NCBI GenBank assembly: GCA_944325155.1
Contig: CALUYY010000011.1
Location: 1 to 61,559, forward strand
DNA length: 61,559 nt
Direction: 5' to 3'
From: Candidatus Gastranaerophilales bacterium
GTDB lineage: Bacteria > Cyanobacteriota > Vampirovibrionia > Gastranaerophilales > Gastranaerophilaceae
In this document: positions 26,251 to 35,352 of the stretch, one piece after another
How positions within the stretch are numbered: position 1 is the stretch's first letter
Layout: every line of letters starts with the position of its first letter
Position numbers and translations under genes: made by a program
Notes under the pieces: generated by a model
What the model saw: only the letters and a program-made list of their open reading frames with translations
Database searches by the model: none
Told to the model about the DNA's origin: nothing

Positions 26251-27610
26251 CAAGCTTATTGAACGGTTTCATAATTCAAAGGCTGCAAAGTTTTTGTCCG
26301 ACAGTTTTCTTTTTGAAAACATAGATGACATATCCTTTCTTTTGCTTATCTTAACAATAATTTCGACCGCTTTTATGCCGAGCGGAACAATCGGGCTTCT
26401 TGCTTTATTTTTTACGATTTCATGCGTTTTTAAAATGTTTGTTAAAAAAGGCGAAGCCGCCGAATTATCTTTTTTAAACAAAGTTTTAATCGTTTATTTT
26501 CTTTTTGTCGTTATATCTTTATTCGGCTCATCCCTTTTTATATTAAGCTTAAAAGGCATTTTAAAAACAATTATTTATATGGCTTTTTATTTTGCCGCCG
26601 TATATTATTTATCAACCAATAAAAAAAGAATTATACCCGTTATGCTTACAATCGCCGGTGTTATTTCTTTTGAAGGAATAGTTGCCATTATACAGAATTT
26701 ATCCCATATTGAAGCAATTGCCACATGGCAGGATATGTCAAACGTTTCGGATTCAACAAAAGTAATCTCAAGAGCATACGGCACACTGAAACCCTATAAC
26801 CCCAATTTACTTGCGGGATATTTAATTACGGGTTTATCTTCAATTGTTGCATTGTTCGGCTTGGCATATTTAAAAAGAAGCAAAAAAACGCTTATTGTTC
26901 TTGGTGTTTTATTTTTAACCGTCTTTTTTGCGGTTTTTGTAACCGGTTCAAGAGGTGCATACCTTGGTTTATTCGGTTTTATGGGCGTTTTATTTTTATT
27001 TATGATTTATATTATAAAAAATTATTTCGGCGGATTTTATAAAATTAAAACAAAATATAAAGTTATTTTATCCGTATTAACCGGTTTTTGCCTTGTTGTT
27101 GCATTTTTAATTCCTTCTTTCAGGGAAAGAATAATATCTATTTTTTCTTTCAGAAAAGATTCTTCAATCTCATTCAGGATGAATGTTTATGAAGCCTGTT
27201 ATCAAATGTTTCTTGATAATAAATTTTTAGGGATAGGTGTCGGCAACAACAACTTCAGAGAAATCTACGGGCTTTATATGAAAACGGGCTTTGACGCTTT
27301 GGGTTCATATTCGGTGCCGTTGGAAATTGCGGTTGAAAGCGGAATATTTGCATTTTTGGCGTTCTTTTTATTTATATTGCTCGTTGTTATAAGAAGCATA
27401 AGATTTATAACGTATAAAGGCGCTCATCCTTATAACAGGTTAATTGTTTTGTCGGTTTTATTAACCGTATCTGCCGTTATGTGCCACGGGCTTTTTGATA
27501 CGGTGTTTTTCAGACCCCAAATCCAAATACTTTTTTGGACTTATATGGCAATTTTTCATGCCGTTACGATTAAAAGAGCAAAATTAAAACAGTTAAGACT
27601 TTTAAGATAA
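26240..27610 (+). CDS. O-antigen ligase/polymerase family membrane protein
   Basis: A 456-residue polytopic protein with about a dozen membrane helices and a large extracytoplasmic loop containing YGTLKPYNPNLLAGYL, typical of Wzy_C/WaaL proteins. VTGSRGAYLGL and GIGVGNNNFREIYG follow the family signature, with the Arg and His-rich (CHGLFDTVFFRPQ) positions expected for glycan transfer. It would join or polymerise lipid-linked glycans at the outer face of the inner membrane. Ligase and polymerase cannot be separated by eye. Confidence 0.85.
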   Translation: MFINKLIERFHNSKAAKFLSDSFLFENIDDISFLLLILTIISTAFMPSGTIGLLALFFTISCVFKMFVKKGEAAELSFLNKVLIVYFLFVVISLFGSSLFILSLKGILKTIIYMAFYFAAVYYLSTNKKRIIPVMLTIAGVISFEGIVAIIQNLSHIEAIATWQDMSNVSDSTKVISRAYGTLKPYNPNLLAGYLITGLSSIVALFGLAYLKRSKKTLIVLGVLFLTVFFAVFVTGSRGAYLGLFGFMGVLFLFMIYIIKNYFGGFYKIKTKYKVILSVLTGFCLVVAFLIPSFRERIISIFSFRKDSSISFRMNVYEACYQMFLDNKFLGIGVGNNNFREIYGLYMKTGFDALGSYSVPLEIAVESGIFAFLAFFLFILLVVIRSIRFITYKGAHPYNRLIVLSVLLTVSAVMCHGLFDTVFFRPQIQILFWTYMAIFHAVTIKRAKLKQLRLLR

Positions 27611-27702
27611 CAAATGTTACAAATTAATTATAATCAGGGCAATTTTTAACCTTCAGCAGTTTTGTAGGCATATATAACAAACAAAAAACGGGTTTATATT
27701 TT

Positions 27703-28515
27703 ATGCAGATTAATTCAAACATATCTTTTACCAACAATGAAAATCAACCTCCCCAAAGGGGAAATTTTTTCGGTGCTCTTAAAGATTCTTTTTTAAATGT
27801 GGCGGGAACCGCTGCAGCTGGCGGTGCGCTTGGTGCGGGCGCCGGAAAATTGGTAAGCTTAACGCCCTATAAACCGTCTGAAACCGCACTTAATTTTCAA
27901 TTTGCCGATATGTTTGAAAAAACGGTAAAAAGCGATGAAATACCCGAGTTTATAAAGCAATCGGGCGATGAAATAAAAGATTTTGTTAAGCAGGGTCAAA
28001 AATTTACCGGCGATTATAACGGCATTATCGATTCAATGGAAAAAATCGCCTTAAAACAAAAAGTTCAAGAAATGGCGGAAGAAGCAATTGCAGAAGAAAA
28101 AACCCAATCTTTTATAAGAGAATTTTTCAAAGACGCTAAAGATGCAGTCCCCGAAGGCGGATATAAAAAAGCCGACATCCTAGAAAGATTAAAAGATGTA
28201 GCAACAGATGAAAAAACGGTTGAGGGGCTGAAAGAGCGCAAAAACACAATAGAAGAGCAATTTGAAAATATACGGCAGGGCTTTATTAAAAAAGCCTCCG
28301 AATTAAAAGACAGCATCATAAATAAATATGCTCAAGACGGCGCAAAACATTTAAGAAAAAGAACGATAATAGGTGCCGGAATTGCAATAGGCGCAGGCGT
28401 TGCCTTAGTGTTAAATCTTTTAAGAACATACGGTGTTATAGGCAAAAAAGGCGCTCCCGATAATCAGACAGCGCCAAATCCTGCTTCAGCACCCTTAAAA
28501 ACAACTCAGGGCTAA
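27703..28515 (+). CDS. Lineage-specific protein with hydrophobic C-terminal helix
   Basis: A 270-residue protein of unknown function. The N terminus (MQINSNISFTNN...NFFGALKD) resembles a type shared by other proteins here (58227-60095). A Gly/Ala-rich segment lies near 34-46 (TAAAGGALGAGAGK). Residues ~60-220 are charged helices, probably coiled coil. One hydrophobic helix (~221-240) and a Pro/Ala tail follow. It overlaps bioD convergently by 21 bases. Confidence 0.6.
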   Translation: MQINSNISFTNNENQPPQRGNFFGALKDSFLNVAGTAAAGGALGAGAGKLVSLTPYKPSETALNFQFADMFEKTVKSDEIPEFIKQSGDEIKDFVKQGQKFTGDYNGIIDSMEKIALKQKVQEMAEEAIAEEKTQSFIREFFKDAKDAVPEGGYKKADILERLKDVATDEKTVEGLKERKNTIEEQFENIRQGFIKKASELKDSIINKYAQDGAKHLRKRTIIGAGIAIGAGVALVLNLLRTYGVIGKKGAPDNQTAPNPASAPLKTTQG

Positions 28516-29160
28516 ATTTTCAATAATTTTTGATGTTAAAAGCGAAAAATCTTTTTGATTTTGTTTGATAACATCCAAAACTTTTACGCTTCCGGAGAAC
28601 ATCTCAATCATTTCTTTCGCTCTTGATATAACGGGGTCTGTTGTTTTGTCGGGATATTTTGAAATAACGACGCCTAAAACTTTTATATCGTTATTTATAA
28701 GGCAATCTATCGTCATTAACGTATGATTTATTGTTCCTAAATCAGGGCGCGCAACAATTAAAGTCGGCAGATTAAGGCGTTTTATTATATCAATCATCAA
28801 AACCCCTTTTTTAACGGGAACATAAATTCCGCCCGACCCTTCAACTATTACGTTTCTGCATTCTTTTTTTAAAAGTTCATAGTCATTTGTAATTTTATTT
28901 AAATCATAATCCACACTGTCAATTTCAGCCGAAATCAAAGGAGTTGAAGGAGTGCGGGTTATGTATGAACTTATTGTTTTTATTGACTGATTATTTAAAG
29001 TAATCGTATCCGCATCATTTAAAACGCCGTCAATTACACCCGATTGAAAAGGTTTTAGGTATCCGACCGTTTCATCGTGGCTTGTTAATTCCTGACAAAT
29101 TCCTCTTGCTACATAGCTTTTGCCTACATCGGTATCCGAACCGGTTACAAAAATATACAT
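28495..29160 (-). CDS. bioD: Dethiobiotin synthetase
   Basis: A 221-residue ATP-dependent carboxylase closing the ureido ring of dethiobiotin. It has the P-loop GSDTDVGKSYV near residue 7, the KPFQSGV substrate segment near 37 and VEGSGGIYVP near 110. The ATG at 29160 follows AGGAGGT and starts directly with the conserved MYIFVTG; the longer reading from 29184 is less likely. The product feeds BioB encoded 23 kb upstream. Confidence 0.95.
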   Translation of the reverse strand: MYIFVTGSDTDVGKSYVARGICQELTSHDETVGYLKPFQSGVIDGVLNDADTITLNNQSIKTISSYITRTPSTPLISAEIDSVDYDLNKITNDYELLKKECRNVIVEGSGGIYVPVKKGVLMIDIIKRLNLPTLIVARPDLGTINHTLMTIDCLINNDIKVLGVVISKYPDKTTDPVISRAKEMIEMFSGSVKVLDVIKQNQKDFSLLTSKIIENLALSCF

Positions 29161-29223
29161 ATCCTGACACCTCCTATACAACAACTACCATTATACCAAA
29201 TAATCAAGTATGAATAAAGAGGC

Positions 29224-30603
29224 TTAAAGCAAATACTTATCAAGTGCGTTTTTATCGAAAAATTCAATTGTGTCTTTATTGTGAATAAAAATAAGACAGG
29301 TTATAACCGATTTAAACATATTAAATTCGCTGTATGCAAATTTCTTCCTTAAATCGTCCATATTATCGGCTAAAAATTCGGTTATAAGGGTTTTATTTTT
29401 TAGGGTGAGAGATGTAAAAAAGTCCAAACCTTCTTTTGTTGCAATCCCTTCAAAATAAACAATATCAGGCGATTGAAATTCAATATATCTCATCGCTTTA
29501 TCAAGATTAAACCCGACGGATTCATTCAATTCCGATTGTCTTACGTTTTTAAGCTTATATTTTGCAATTGATTCCAAAGACATAACCGTTTTATTTTCTG
29601 GAATTAAATCATCCAAAATCGAATAAATAAGATGGGTTTTGCCCGATAATGAGCTTCCGCACACCAATATGACCCCCGGAACCAAAAGAGCCGTTTTTAG
29701 GGCATTTATCGTATTTTCATCTTTTATAAGTTCATTTATTTTTTTTGGCGGATGATAAATTTTAAGAAGAATTCTTTCTCCGTTTATGGTCGGAAATGCC
29801 GATATGCTTGCGGTTAAAGAAATTGAATCCACATTAAAATTCAATTTTCCCAATTGCGGAATTTCGCTTATGGTAGGGTCAAGCGAACATAAAGATTTTA
29901 ACATTTGAATAAAAGGGCTTATCAAAAGAGAAGGAATTGAACCCGTGGAATAGGCATTGTCGCCTTTTTTGAAATTAACGGAAAGTCCCTCTGTCGTATG
30001 TTCAAAATAAAGTTCATGAACATTTTCTTTAATGGCATTTTTTAAAATTGCCCTGAAAAGGTTTTGAAGATGTTCTTCTGACATATCGTCATTATGGAGT
30101 TCATCAATCCAATTAAAACTTTTATCTTCTTTTGTTGTAATATCCTGAACTTTTCCTTTAAGATCGTAATATTCGTTTATTTTCTTTAAAATCGCATTTT
30201 GCGACCCCAAAACAGGCTCGATTGTTTTTCCCGTGCGCTCTATTATTTTATCAATCGCAAACAAATCCAATGGATCTGCCATAATGACGGTCAAGGTGTC
30301 CTCAATTTGGAAAAGAGGCAGAATTTTATAGGTTATTGCTTCTTTATAGCTTATATATTGGAGGCATTTTTTATCGATTTCATAATCGTCAAGATTAACA
30401 AAAGGAATGTGCAGTTTTTCTTCCAAAAATTTTAAAAGATTTTCTTCGGTGATTAAAGAAGAATTAATTAAAACCTGCCCCAGATTTGTATTTTGGGCGT
30501 TTGCAATTTCCTGTGCGTGTTCAATATCTTCAAACGTGATTATATTATTCCTTACAAGGTCATATTTAAGCTTATCTATGGTTTTATTGGTAACTAAATC
30601 CAT
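29224..30603 (-). CDS. Divergent GspE/PilB-type ATPase, likely catalytically impaired
   Basis: A 459-residue secretion-ATPase homologue. The N-terminal ~145 residues form a MshEN-type domain (LGQVLINSSLITEENLLKFL, IPFVNLDDYEID). The ATPase core has an intact Walker A, GSSLSGKT at 316-323. The Asp box (normally SDIHIEP) reads VHELYFEH, the Walker B Gly-Glu is swapped (PDIVYFEGIATKE) and the His box (normally LHTND) is ITEFLADN. The zinc tetracysteine domain is missing. It probably binds nucleotide but cannot power pilus assembly normally. It follows the CheY gene by three bases with a GGAGG site, so it may be a regulated regulatory paralogue. Confidence 0.7.
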   Translation of the reverse strand: MDLVTNKTIDKLKYDLVRNNIITFEDIEHAQEIANAQNTNLGQVLINSSLITEENLLKFLEEKLHIPFVNLDDYEIDKKCLQYISYKEAITYKILPLFQIEDTLTVIMADPLDLFAIDKIIERTGKTIEPVLGSQNAILKKINEYYDLKGKVQDITTKEDKSFNWIDELHNDDMSEEHLQNLFRAILKNAIKENVHELYFEHTTEGLSVNFKKGDNAYSTGSIPSLLISPFIQMLKSLCSLDPTISEIPQLGKLNFNVDSISLTASISAFPTINGERILLKIYHPPKKINELIKDENTINALKTALLVPGVILVCGSSLSGKTHLIYSILDDLIPENKTVMSLESIAKYKLKNVRQSELNESVGFNLDKAMRYIEFQSPDIVYFEGIATKEGLDFFTSLTLKNKTLITEFLADNMDDLRKKFAYSEFNMFKSVITCLIFIHNKDTIEFFDKNALDKYLL

Positions 30604-30606
30604 AAT

Positions 30607-30975
30607 TTAAGCCTCCAGATATTTATTGACGCAATCCAATACTTCTTCAAATTCAAAAGGCTTTGTAATATACTCATCGGCCCCTGTTTCTTCGCCTATT
30701 AATTTGTCCGAATCCTGACCTCGGGCAGTTACCATAATGATTGGAATATGTTTATATTTACTGTCATATTTAAGAAGTCTTGCAATTTTATAACCGTTAA
30801 TTTTCGGCATCATAACATCAAGTATCATTAAATCGGGCGATTGTTCCTTTGCAAGCTTCAGACCTTCTTCGCCGTCATAAGCCTCAATTACTTCGTATCC
30901 TCTCGCCCTCATCATAAAAGAAAGGGTTTCCACTATATCTTTTTCATCATCCACGACAAGAATTTTTTTTGACAT
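30607..30975 (-). CDS. Single-domain CheY-like response regulator
   Basis: A 122-residue receiver domain with Asp9-Asp10, phospho-acceptor Asp53 (LMILDVMMP), VTARG with the Thr switch and the KPFEFEEV Lys. There is no output domain. GGAG precedes the ATG. It lies between a histidine kinase gene (25 bases) and the PilB-like gene (3 bases), suggesting a phosphorylation-controlled partner of one of them. Confidence 0.93.
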   Translation of the reverse strand: MSKKILVVDDEKDIVETLSFMMRARGYEVIEAYDGEEGLKLAKEQSPDLMILDVMMPKINGYKIARLLKYDSKYKHIPIIMVTARGQDSDKLIGEETGADEYITKPFEFEEVLDCVNKYLEA

Positions 30976-31000
30976 ATAAACTCCAAACCGATAACGGCAA

Positions 31001-32989
31001 TTATACGGTATCTTTTTTATAATACGCTTTTGTTAATACTATATCACAAGATTTATCTTTTGAATTTATTTCTTCCTCTATTTTGGAAATCATAAAATCA
31101 TAAGCGCACCTGTCCAAATCGGAGATAAAAACTTCGCTTATTGATTTATCATCCATGTTATAAATGTGTTCTTTTGAATGTTTTGTTAATTTTATGATGT
31201 TTGTGTCTTTTAAGTATCTGTAAAAATCGTTTTCTTTGTTTTGTTCTTCAATTTTAATAAAGCCCGTTTCGGTTTCATTTTTGATTTTTAAATTTAATTC
31301 GGCTTCAAATTCTTTTTGTTCCGAATAAACGGGAATTATAAAATTAAAACTTGAACCTTCGTTTTTTGCCGAATCGACCCAGATGGCGCCAAGGTGTGCG
31401 TCTATAAAATGTTTTGTAATCGTAAGCCCCAGTCCTATACCGCCCGTTGTTCTTGCAAGGGAATTTTCGATTTGCGAAAACTTATCAAAGATTTTAGGTA
31501 TGTTTTCTTTTTCAATTCCTATGCCTGTATCTTTAACGGAAATTTTAAGATAGTTTCCTTTATATTGTTTTTGCGAAGGAAAAATAAATTCTTTTTGATT
31601 AACGGAATTTTCATCCGCCGTTTTTGCTTCTATTGTTATTTTTCCGCCTTCGGGGGTAAATTTTATCGCATTTGTAATAAGATTTGATAAAATTTGGTCA
31701 ATCCTGTGCGGGTCAATATAAACTTCGGGAAGACCGTCATCTAAAATAAGCTCAAATTCAAGATTTTTATTTTGCGCAGGCGTTTTAAACGTGTTATAAG
31801 CAAGTTCAAGCGAAGGGTAAATATCCGTTTTTTTAAATTTAAAGTCAAATTTCCCCGTCTGCATTCTGGATAAGTCAAGCAAATCTTCAATAATGCCCGA
31901 TAATCTTGAAACGTTTCTTTTTGCGATATTCACAAAATTTTTATTTATATCGCCTATTTTTCCTCCCTGTTCCGATAAAATTATTCCCAATGCATTATTA
32001 ATCGGGGTCAGAGGAGTTCTTAGTTCATGGGATACGATTGAAACGAATTCGGATTTAATTTTCTCGAGGTTTTTTAATTTTTTATTTGCATTAATTATAT
32101 CTTCATATAATATGGCGCTTCTTAAAGGCGCTAAAAGCTGGTGTATAATTGATTGAAAACAGGTTATATCTTCTTTTGTAAAAGGATTTTTTCTTATTAT
32201 TTCAAAAATCCCTTCAAATTTTCCTTTAATGATAACGGGAGCCGTTAATTTGTCATAATTTTCAATTTCGTTGTCAAAAAATTCGTTTTTATACGAAGGT
32301 TTTGTTTTTTGAATGATTTCAAGTTCAAAATGATTCGGTTTCAGTGTATCTAAGTTTTCTTCTTTTGCCTTTCGGGATAAATTTTTAATTAAATTTGAAT
32401 TAAATTCATCCGTTGTTTTTTTAAGAGAATTTATATAAAATTTAAGCTTATTTCCTTCAAAATTATCGTTAACAAGAAACGAAGCCAAATCAAAACTTAA
32501 AACCCTTTCAAAAATCTCAAAAGCAACTTCATAGAGTTTTTCTTTTTCAAGAGTGCCCGCAAATTTTGAACTTGCGTTATATAAAACATCAATCTGGTAT
32601 AAATTTTTCTTTAATTCCTGATTTTCTTTGTGCAATAAATTGTATGAGGTTTTAATTTTTTCTATTTTTTTTAATTCGTTAATTAAGATTTTGGGGTTTA
32701 GGGGTTTGCTTAAAAGAAATATATCGTTTTCATCAAAATCTTCAATATTTTTTTCATCAATTAAAAATATTATTGAAAAATCATTATTTGAATTTTTTGA
32801 TATCAGCTGTTTTAAAACAATTTTTGAATCAAAAATTTCATCATCCAAAATAACAATATCCGGTTCAAATTCATCAATTAAATTAAACGTTTCATTGTTA
32901 AATTCGGATGTTGAATTAACCTCAAATGAAAATTCATTGAATTTTTCAATATAAGTATCGTTTTTCCCAATAAAAAAAATTTTTGTCAT
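31001..32989 (-). CDS. Histidine kinase with degenerate receiver, GAF and HATPase domains
   Basis: About 663 residues. Residues 1-115 form a receiver-like fold (MTKIFFIGKNDTY, VILDDEIFD) with an altered active site; ~140-300 is a GAF-like sensor (VLYNASSKFAGTLEKEKLYE). The HisKA box has His321 in SHELRTPLTP, followed by HATPase motifs NLITNAIKFT, DTGIGI and GGIGLGLTIT. A short acidic tail follows. No membrane helix, so it senses a cytoplasmic signal. An ATG at 33025 exists, but the ATG at 32989 has an extended -10 TGA-TAATAT seven bases upstream, giving a leaderless start. First gene of the kinase, receiver, PilB-like operon. Confidence 0.88.
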   Translation of the reverse strand: MTKIFFIGKNDTYIEKFNEFSFEVNSTSEFNNETFNLIDEFEPDIVILDDEIFDSKIVLKQLISKNSNNDFSIIFLIDEKNIEDFDENDIFLLSKPLNPKILINELKKIEKIKTSYNLLHKENQELKKNLYQIDVLYNASSKFAGTLEKEKLYEVAFEIFERVLSFDLASFLVNDNFEGNKLKFYINSLKKTTDEFNSNLIKNLSRKAKEENLDTLKPNHFELEIIQKTKPSYKNEFFDNEIENYDKLTAPVIIKGKFEGIFEIIRKNPFTKEDITCFQSIIHQLLAPLRSAILYEDIINANKKLKNLEKIKSEFVSIVSHELRTPLTPINNALGIILSEQGGKIGDINKNFVNIAKRNVSRLSGIIEDLLDLSRMQTGKFDFKFKKTDIYPSLELAYNTFKTPAQNKNLEFELILDDGLPEVYIDPHRIDQILSNLITNAIKFTPEGGKITIEAKTADENSVNQKEFIFPSQKQYKGNYLKISVKDTGIGIEKENIPKIFDKFSQIENSLARTTGGIGLGLTITKHFIDAHLGAIWVDSAKNEGSSFNFIIPVYSEQKEFEAELNLKIKNETETGFIKIEEQNKENDFYRYLKDTNIIKLTKHSKEHIYNMDDKSISEVFISDLDRCAYDFMISKIEEEINSKDKSCDIVLTKAYYKKDTV

Positions 32990-33084
32990 ATTAGAAATAT
33001 TATCAGATATGAATTTTCTTGGCATATATTTAACAATTTAAAAATATTATCCATAAAGTGTCAAAAATACTATTAATAAAGGGC

Positions 33085-33113
33085 TTGCGGGGATTTTTTA
33101 TTTGTGCTATAAT
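33085..33113 (+). promoter_or_regulatory. Sigma-70 promoter of the phosphodiester glycosidase gene
   Basis: TTGCGG (33085-33090), 17 bases, TATAAT (33108-33113). The transcript would carry a ~100-base leader before the ATG at 33220. Confidence 0.65.
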
Positions 33114-33219
33114 AGTAGTATAAAGCCGTATATTTTTTAATTATTGCAACCAATCCCATTAATTTTATATAAAAACGCATACAAATAAGAAGTTACTGAC
33201 TATTACGGAATAAAACAAA

Positions 33220-34548
33220 ATGTTCACGGCTAAATCATCTTTGATTTTTAAAAAGCAAGATGGCAAAATGTTATCCTGCATAAGATGGTTTATAGCATTT
33301 ATGATATATTGTTTTAATTTGAACATAGTCCTTATATGTTTGATATCAATGGGGTTTGTCGGATGTTTTGTAATCCCTAACGAATCAAATCAAATTAATG
33401 CAAAAGAAAAAATTACCATGCTTGCGCCCGTTAATATCAATGTTCCCGATATTATAAGCCAAAACGAAATTACAAATTGGCTTGAGGCCATGAACGTTAA
33501 GTATGCAAAATACAAATTAACTTATCCGAAAGAAGGAATAATTCATGCCAAAGGAAACGTAAAGACGGGTCAAAGACAGGTAAGAGTCAACGTTTTGGAA
33601 ATAAACAGAAAAATAAACTCCGATATTATAATACGCCCCGAAATTGCTTCAAAATACTTAAATTCAAAAGCCAAAATAAAAACAATTGCAGAAAAAAACC
33701 ATTCAATTGCGGCCGTAAACGGCGGATATTTTAAACCCCAAACGGGTGTCCCTCTGGGGGCGCTTAAAATCGATAACGAACTTTTAACCGGCCCCGTATA
33801 TAACCGTGTCGGGCTTGGAATAAATAATGACGATACTTATTCAATGGGTAAAACCGATATAAAATTTTCTCTAAACAGCCGTAAACTGAATTTGAATGTG
33901 GATAACATCAACCAACCCAGGATGTTATCCACATATGTTCTTATTTATACGGATAAATGGGGAAAATTTGCACCAAATCCGCCCAAATACGGCGTTAATA
34001 TTTTAATTAAAAATAATAAAGCAGTTTCAATGCACACATCAAGCGTTGAAATCCCGAAAAACGGCTATGTATTATCCGGCCCCAAAAAAGAAATTGAAAA
34101 AGTTTTGGGGCAGAAAAATTTAAAATTAAAAATCGATTACCCAAAACACTTTGAAAAAAGCGTTCATATAATTTCGGGCGGTCCTTATCTTGTAAAAGAC
34201 GACGAAATTTACATAAATACAAAAGAAGAAAAATTAGGGGCAATCACCGGTAAAAACCCGAGAACCTTAATAGGATACACAAAAGAGAACAGTTTAATAA
34301 TAGCAACGGTTGACGGCAGGGAAAAATATTCCGTCGGAATGAATTTATATGAGGCCGCAAAATTTATGCGCTCTTTAGGATGTATTAACGCAATGAACCT
34401 TGACGGCGGCTCGTCAAGCGTTATGTATTTAAACGGAACAATAACAAATACGCCGCCTTCAAGCGGCGGAATTCCAATCCCCGGAGCAATTACCGTTAAT
34501 TTAAACAGCCTTATAACAAAGAATAAAAACGGCAGAGCCGAAATGTAA
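33220..34548 (+). CDS. Exported phosphodiester glycosidase (NAGPA domain) protein
   Basis: A 442-residue protein with one N-terminal membrane helix or uncleaved signal (residues ~25-50). It is followed by a linker and a NAGPA-type phosphodiester glycosidase domain: AAVNGGYF near 165, GAITGKNPRTLIGYT and MNLDGGSSSVMYLNG near the C terminus, with Gly/Asp residues typical of the family. Bacterial members act on envelope glycans. The gene stands alone with its own promoter and terminator. Confidence 0.85.
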   Translation: MFTAKSSLIFKKQDGKMLSCIRWFIAFMIYCFNLNIVLICLISMGFVGCFVIPNESNQINAKEKITMLAPVNINVPDIISQNEITNWLEAMNVKYAKYKLTYPKEGIIHAKGNVKTGQRQVRVNVLEINRKINSDIIIRPEIASKYLNSKAKIKTIAEKNHSIAAVNGGYFKPQTGVPLGALKIDNELLTGPVYNRVGLGINNDDTYSMGKTDIKFSLNSRKLNLNVDNINQPRMLSTYVLIYTDKWGKFAPNPPKYGVNILIKNNKAVSMHTSSVEIPKNGYVLSGPKKEIEKVLGQKNLKLKIDYPKHFEKSVHIISGGPYLVKDDEIYINTKEEKLGAITGKNPRTLIGYTKENSLIIATVDGREKYSVGMNLYEAAKFMRSLGCINAMNLDGGSSSVMYLNGTITNTPPSSGGIPIPGAITVNLNSLITKNKNGRAEM

Positions 34549-34660
34549 AGAAAGATTAATATATATTTTATATATACGTTATATATAAATAAGGTGTGGA
34601 ATAATATAAGTGGTTAGTTCTTCTCTTTTCCACTCCTTCCTCCATTATATACGAAATTTC

Positions 34661-34706
34661 AGGCGCTCATCAAGCTATCAAATGCTTTATATGGCGCCTT
34701 CTTTTT
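34661..34706 (+). terminator. Intrinsic terminator
   Basis: AGGCGC (34661-34666) pairs with GCGCCT (34694-34699), with an inner AAGC/GCTT stem, followed by TTCTTTTT. It ends the glycosidase gene. Confidence 0.6.
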
Positions 34707-34716
34707 ATGTTTGAAT

Positions 34717-35226
34717 TTATAAAAATCTGCCCGCAATTTTTTGTAAAATGCCTGCAATAACGGGGGTTTTTGTTTTCTTATCGGAAGGAGCTATGGTATC
34801 GCCCAATAATTCTTTTGCGTATTCGTTGAATGCGCCTATCCTTTCTTCTTCGGTATTGAATTCATCTCTTATTTTGATTAATTCGCTTTTATCCAAAAAT
34901 TTGCCGCCGCAGTTGTAGCATTCATCGATTTTAATTTTTTTCAGGTGGCTTGTATAATTCTTTACCATTCTTGTGCCGCAGACGGGGCATATTCTTATTT
35001 CCTCACCGTCGGTATCAATAAAAGTTTTATCTTTAAGGGCTTCAAGTATGGGTTCTATATTTTCCGCTTTTTCATCTATTTTTTTATATTCTCTGTTATC
35101 CAGATATATTCCGCCGCAGCCTTCGGTGCAAACATCTATTACGGTTTTTTGATCGGGCAGATAAATTTTTTTCATCTCTTTTTTGCAAGCGGGGCAGTTT
35201 ATTATATCTTCCTCAAGGTTTGACAT
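34717..35226 (-). CDS. Double TFIIB-type zinc-ribbon protein
   Basis: A 169-residue protein with two zf-TFIIB-type ribbons: CPACKKEM...CTEGCGGIYLD (residues 11-43) and CPVCGTRM...CYNCGGKFLD (~80-112). Each has the four cysteines and the aromatic/aliphatic-Leu-Asp end of the family. A helical tail follows. It probably binds zinc and perhaps nucleic acid; cellular role unknown. It is transcribed away from alaS. Confidence 0.85.
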   Translation of the reverse strand: MSNLEEDIINCPACKKEMKKIYLPDQKTVIDVCTEGCGGIYLDNREYKKIDEKAENIEPILEALKDKTFIDTDGEEIRICPVCGTRMVKNYTSHLKKIKIDECYNCGGKFLDKSELIKIRDEFNTEEERIGAFNEYAKELLGDTIAPSDKKTKTPVIAGILQKIAGRFL

Positions 35227-35352
35227 CTCTTTTATACTCCAAAAATTTAATAATAACTAAAATACTTTTTTTTAAGGGGTGTGTCAACAAAATAAAAAAT
35301 ATTTATGATAATATTTACTTATCAAAAAGTAGATAAAATAAGGTTTAAAACA

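Noticed and set aside
35227-35352. T-box or other riboswitch before alaS
   Set aside because: The leader is short, with no specifier stem, T-box sequence or antiterminator.
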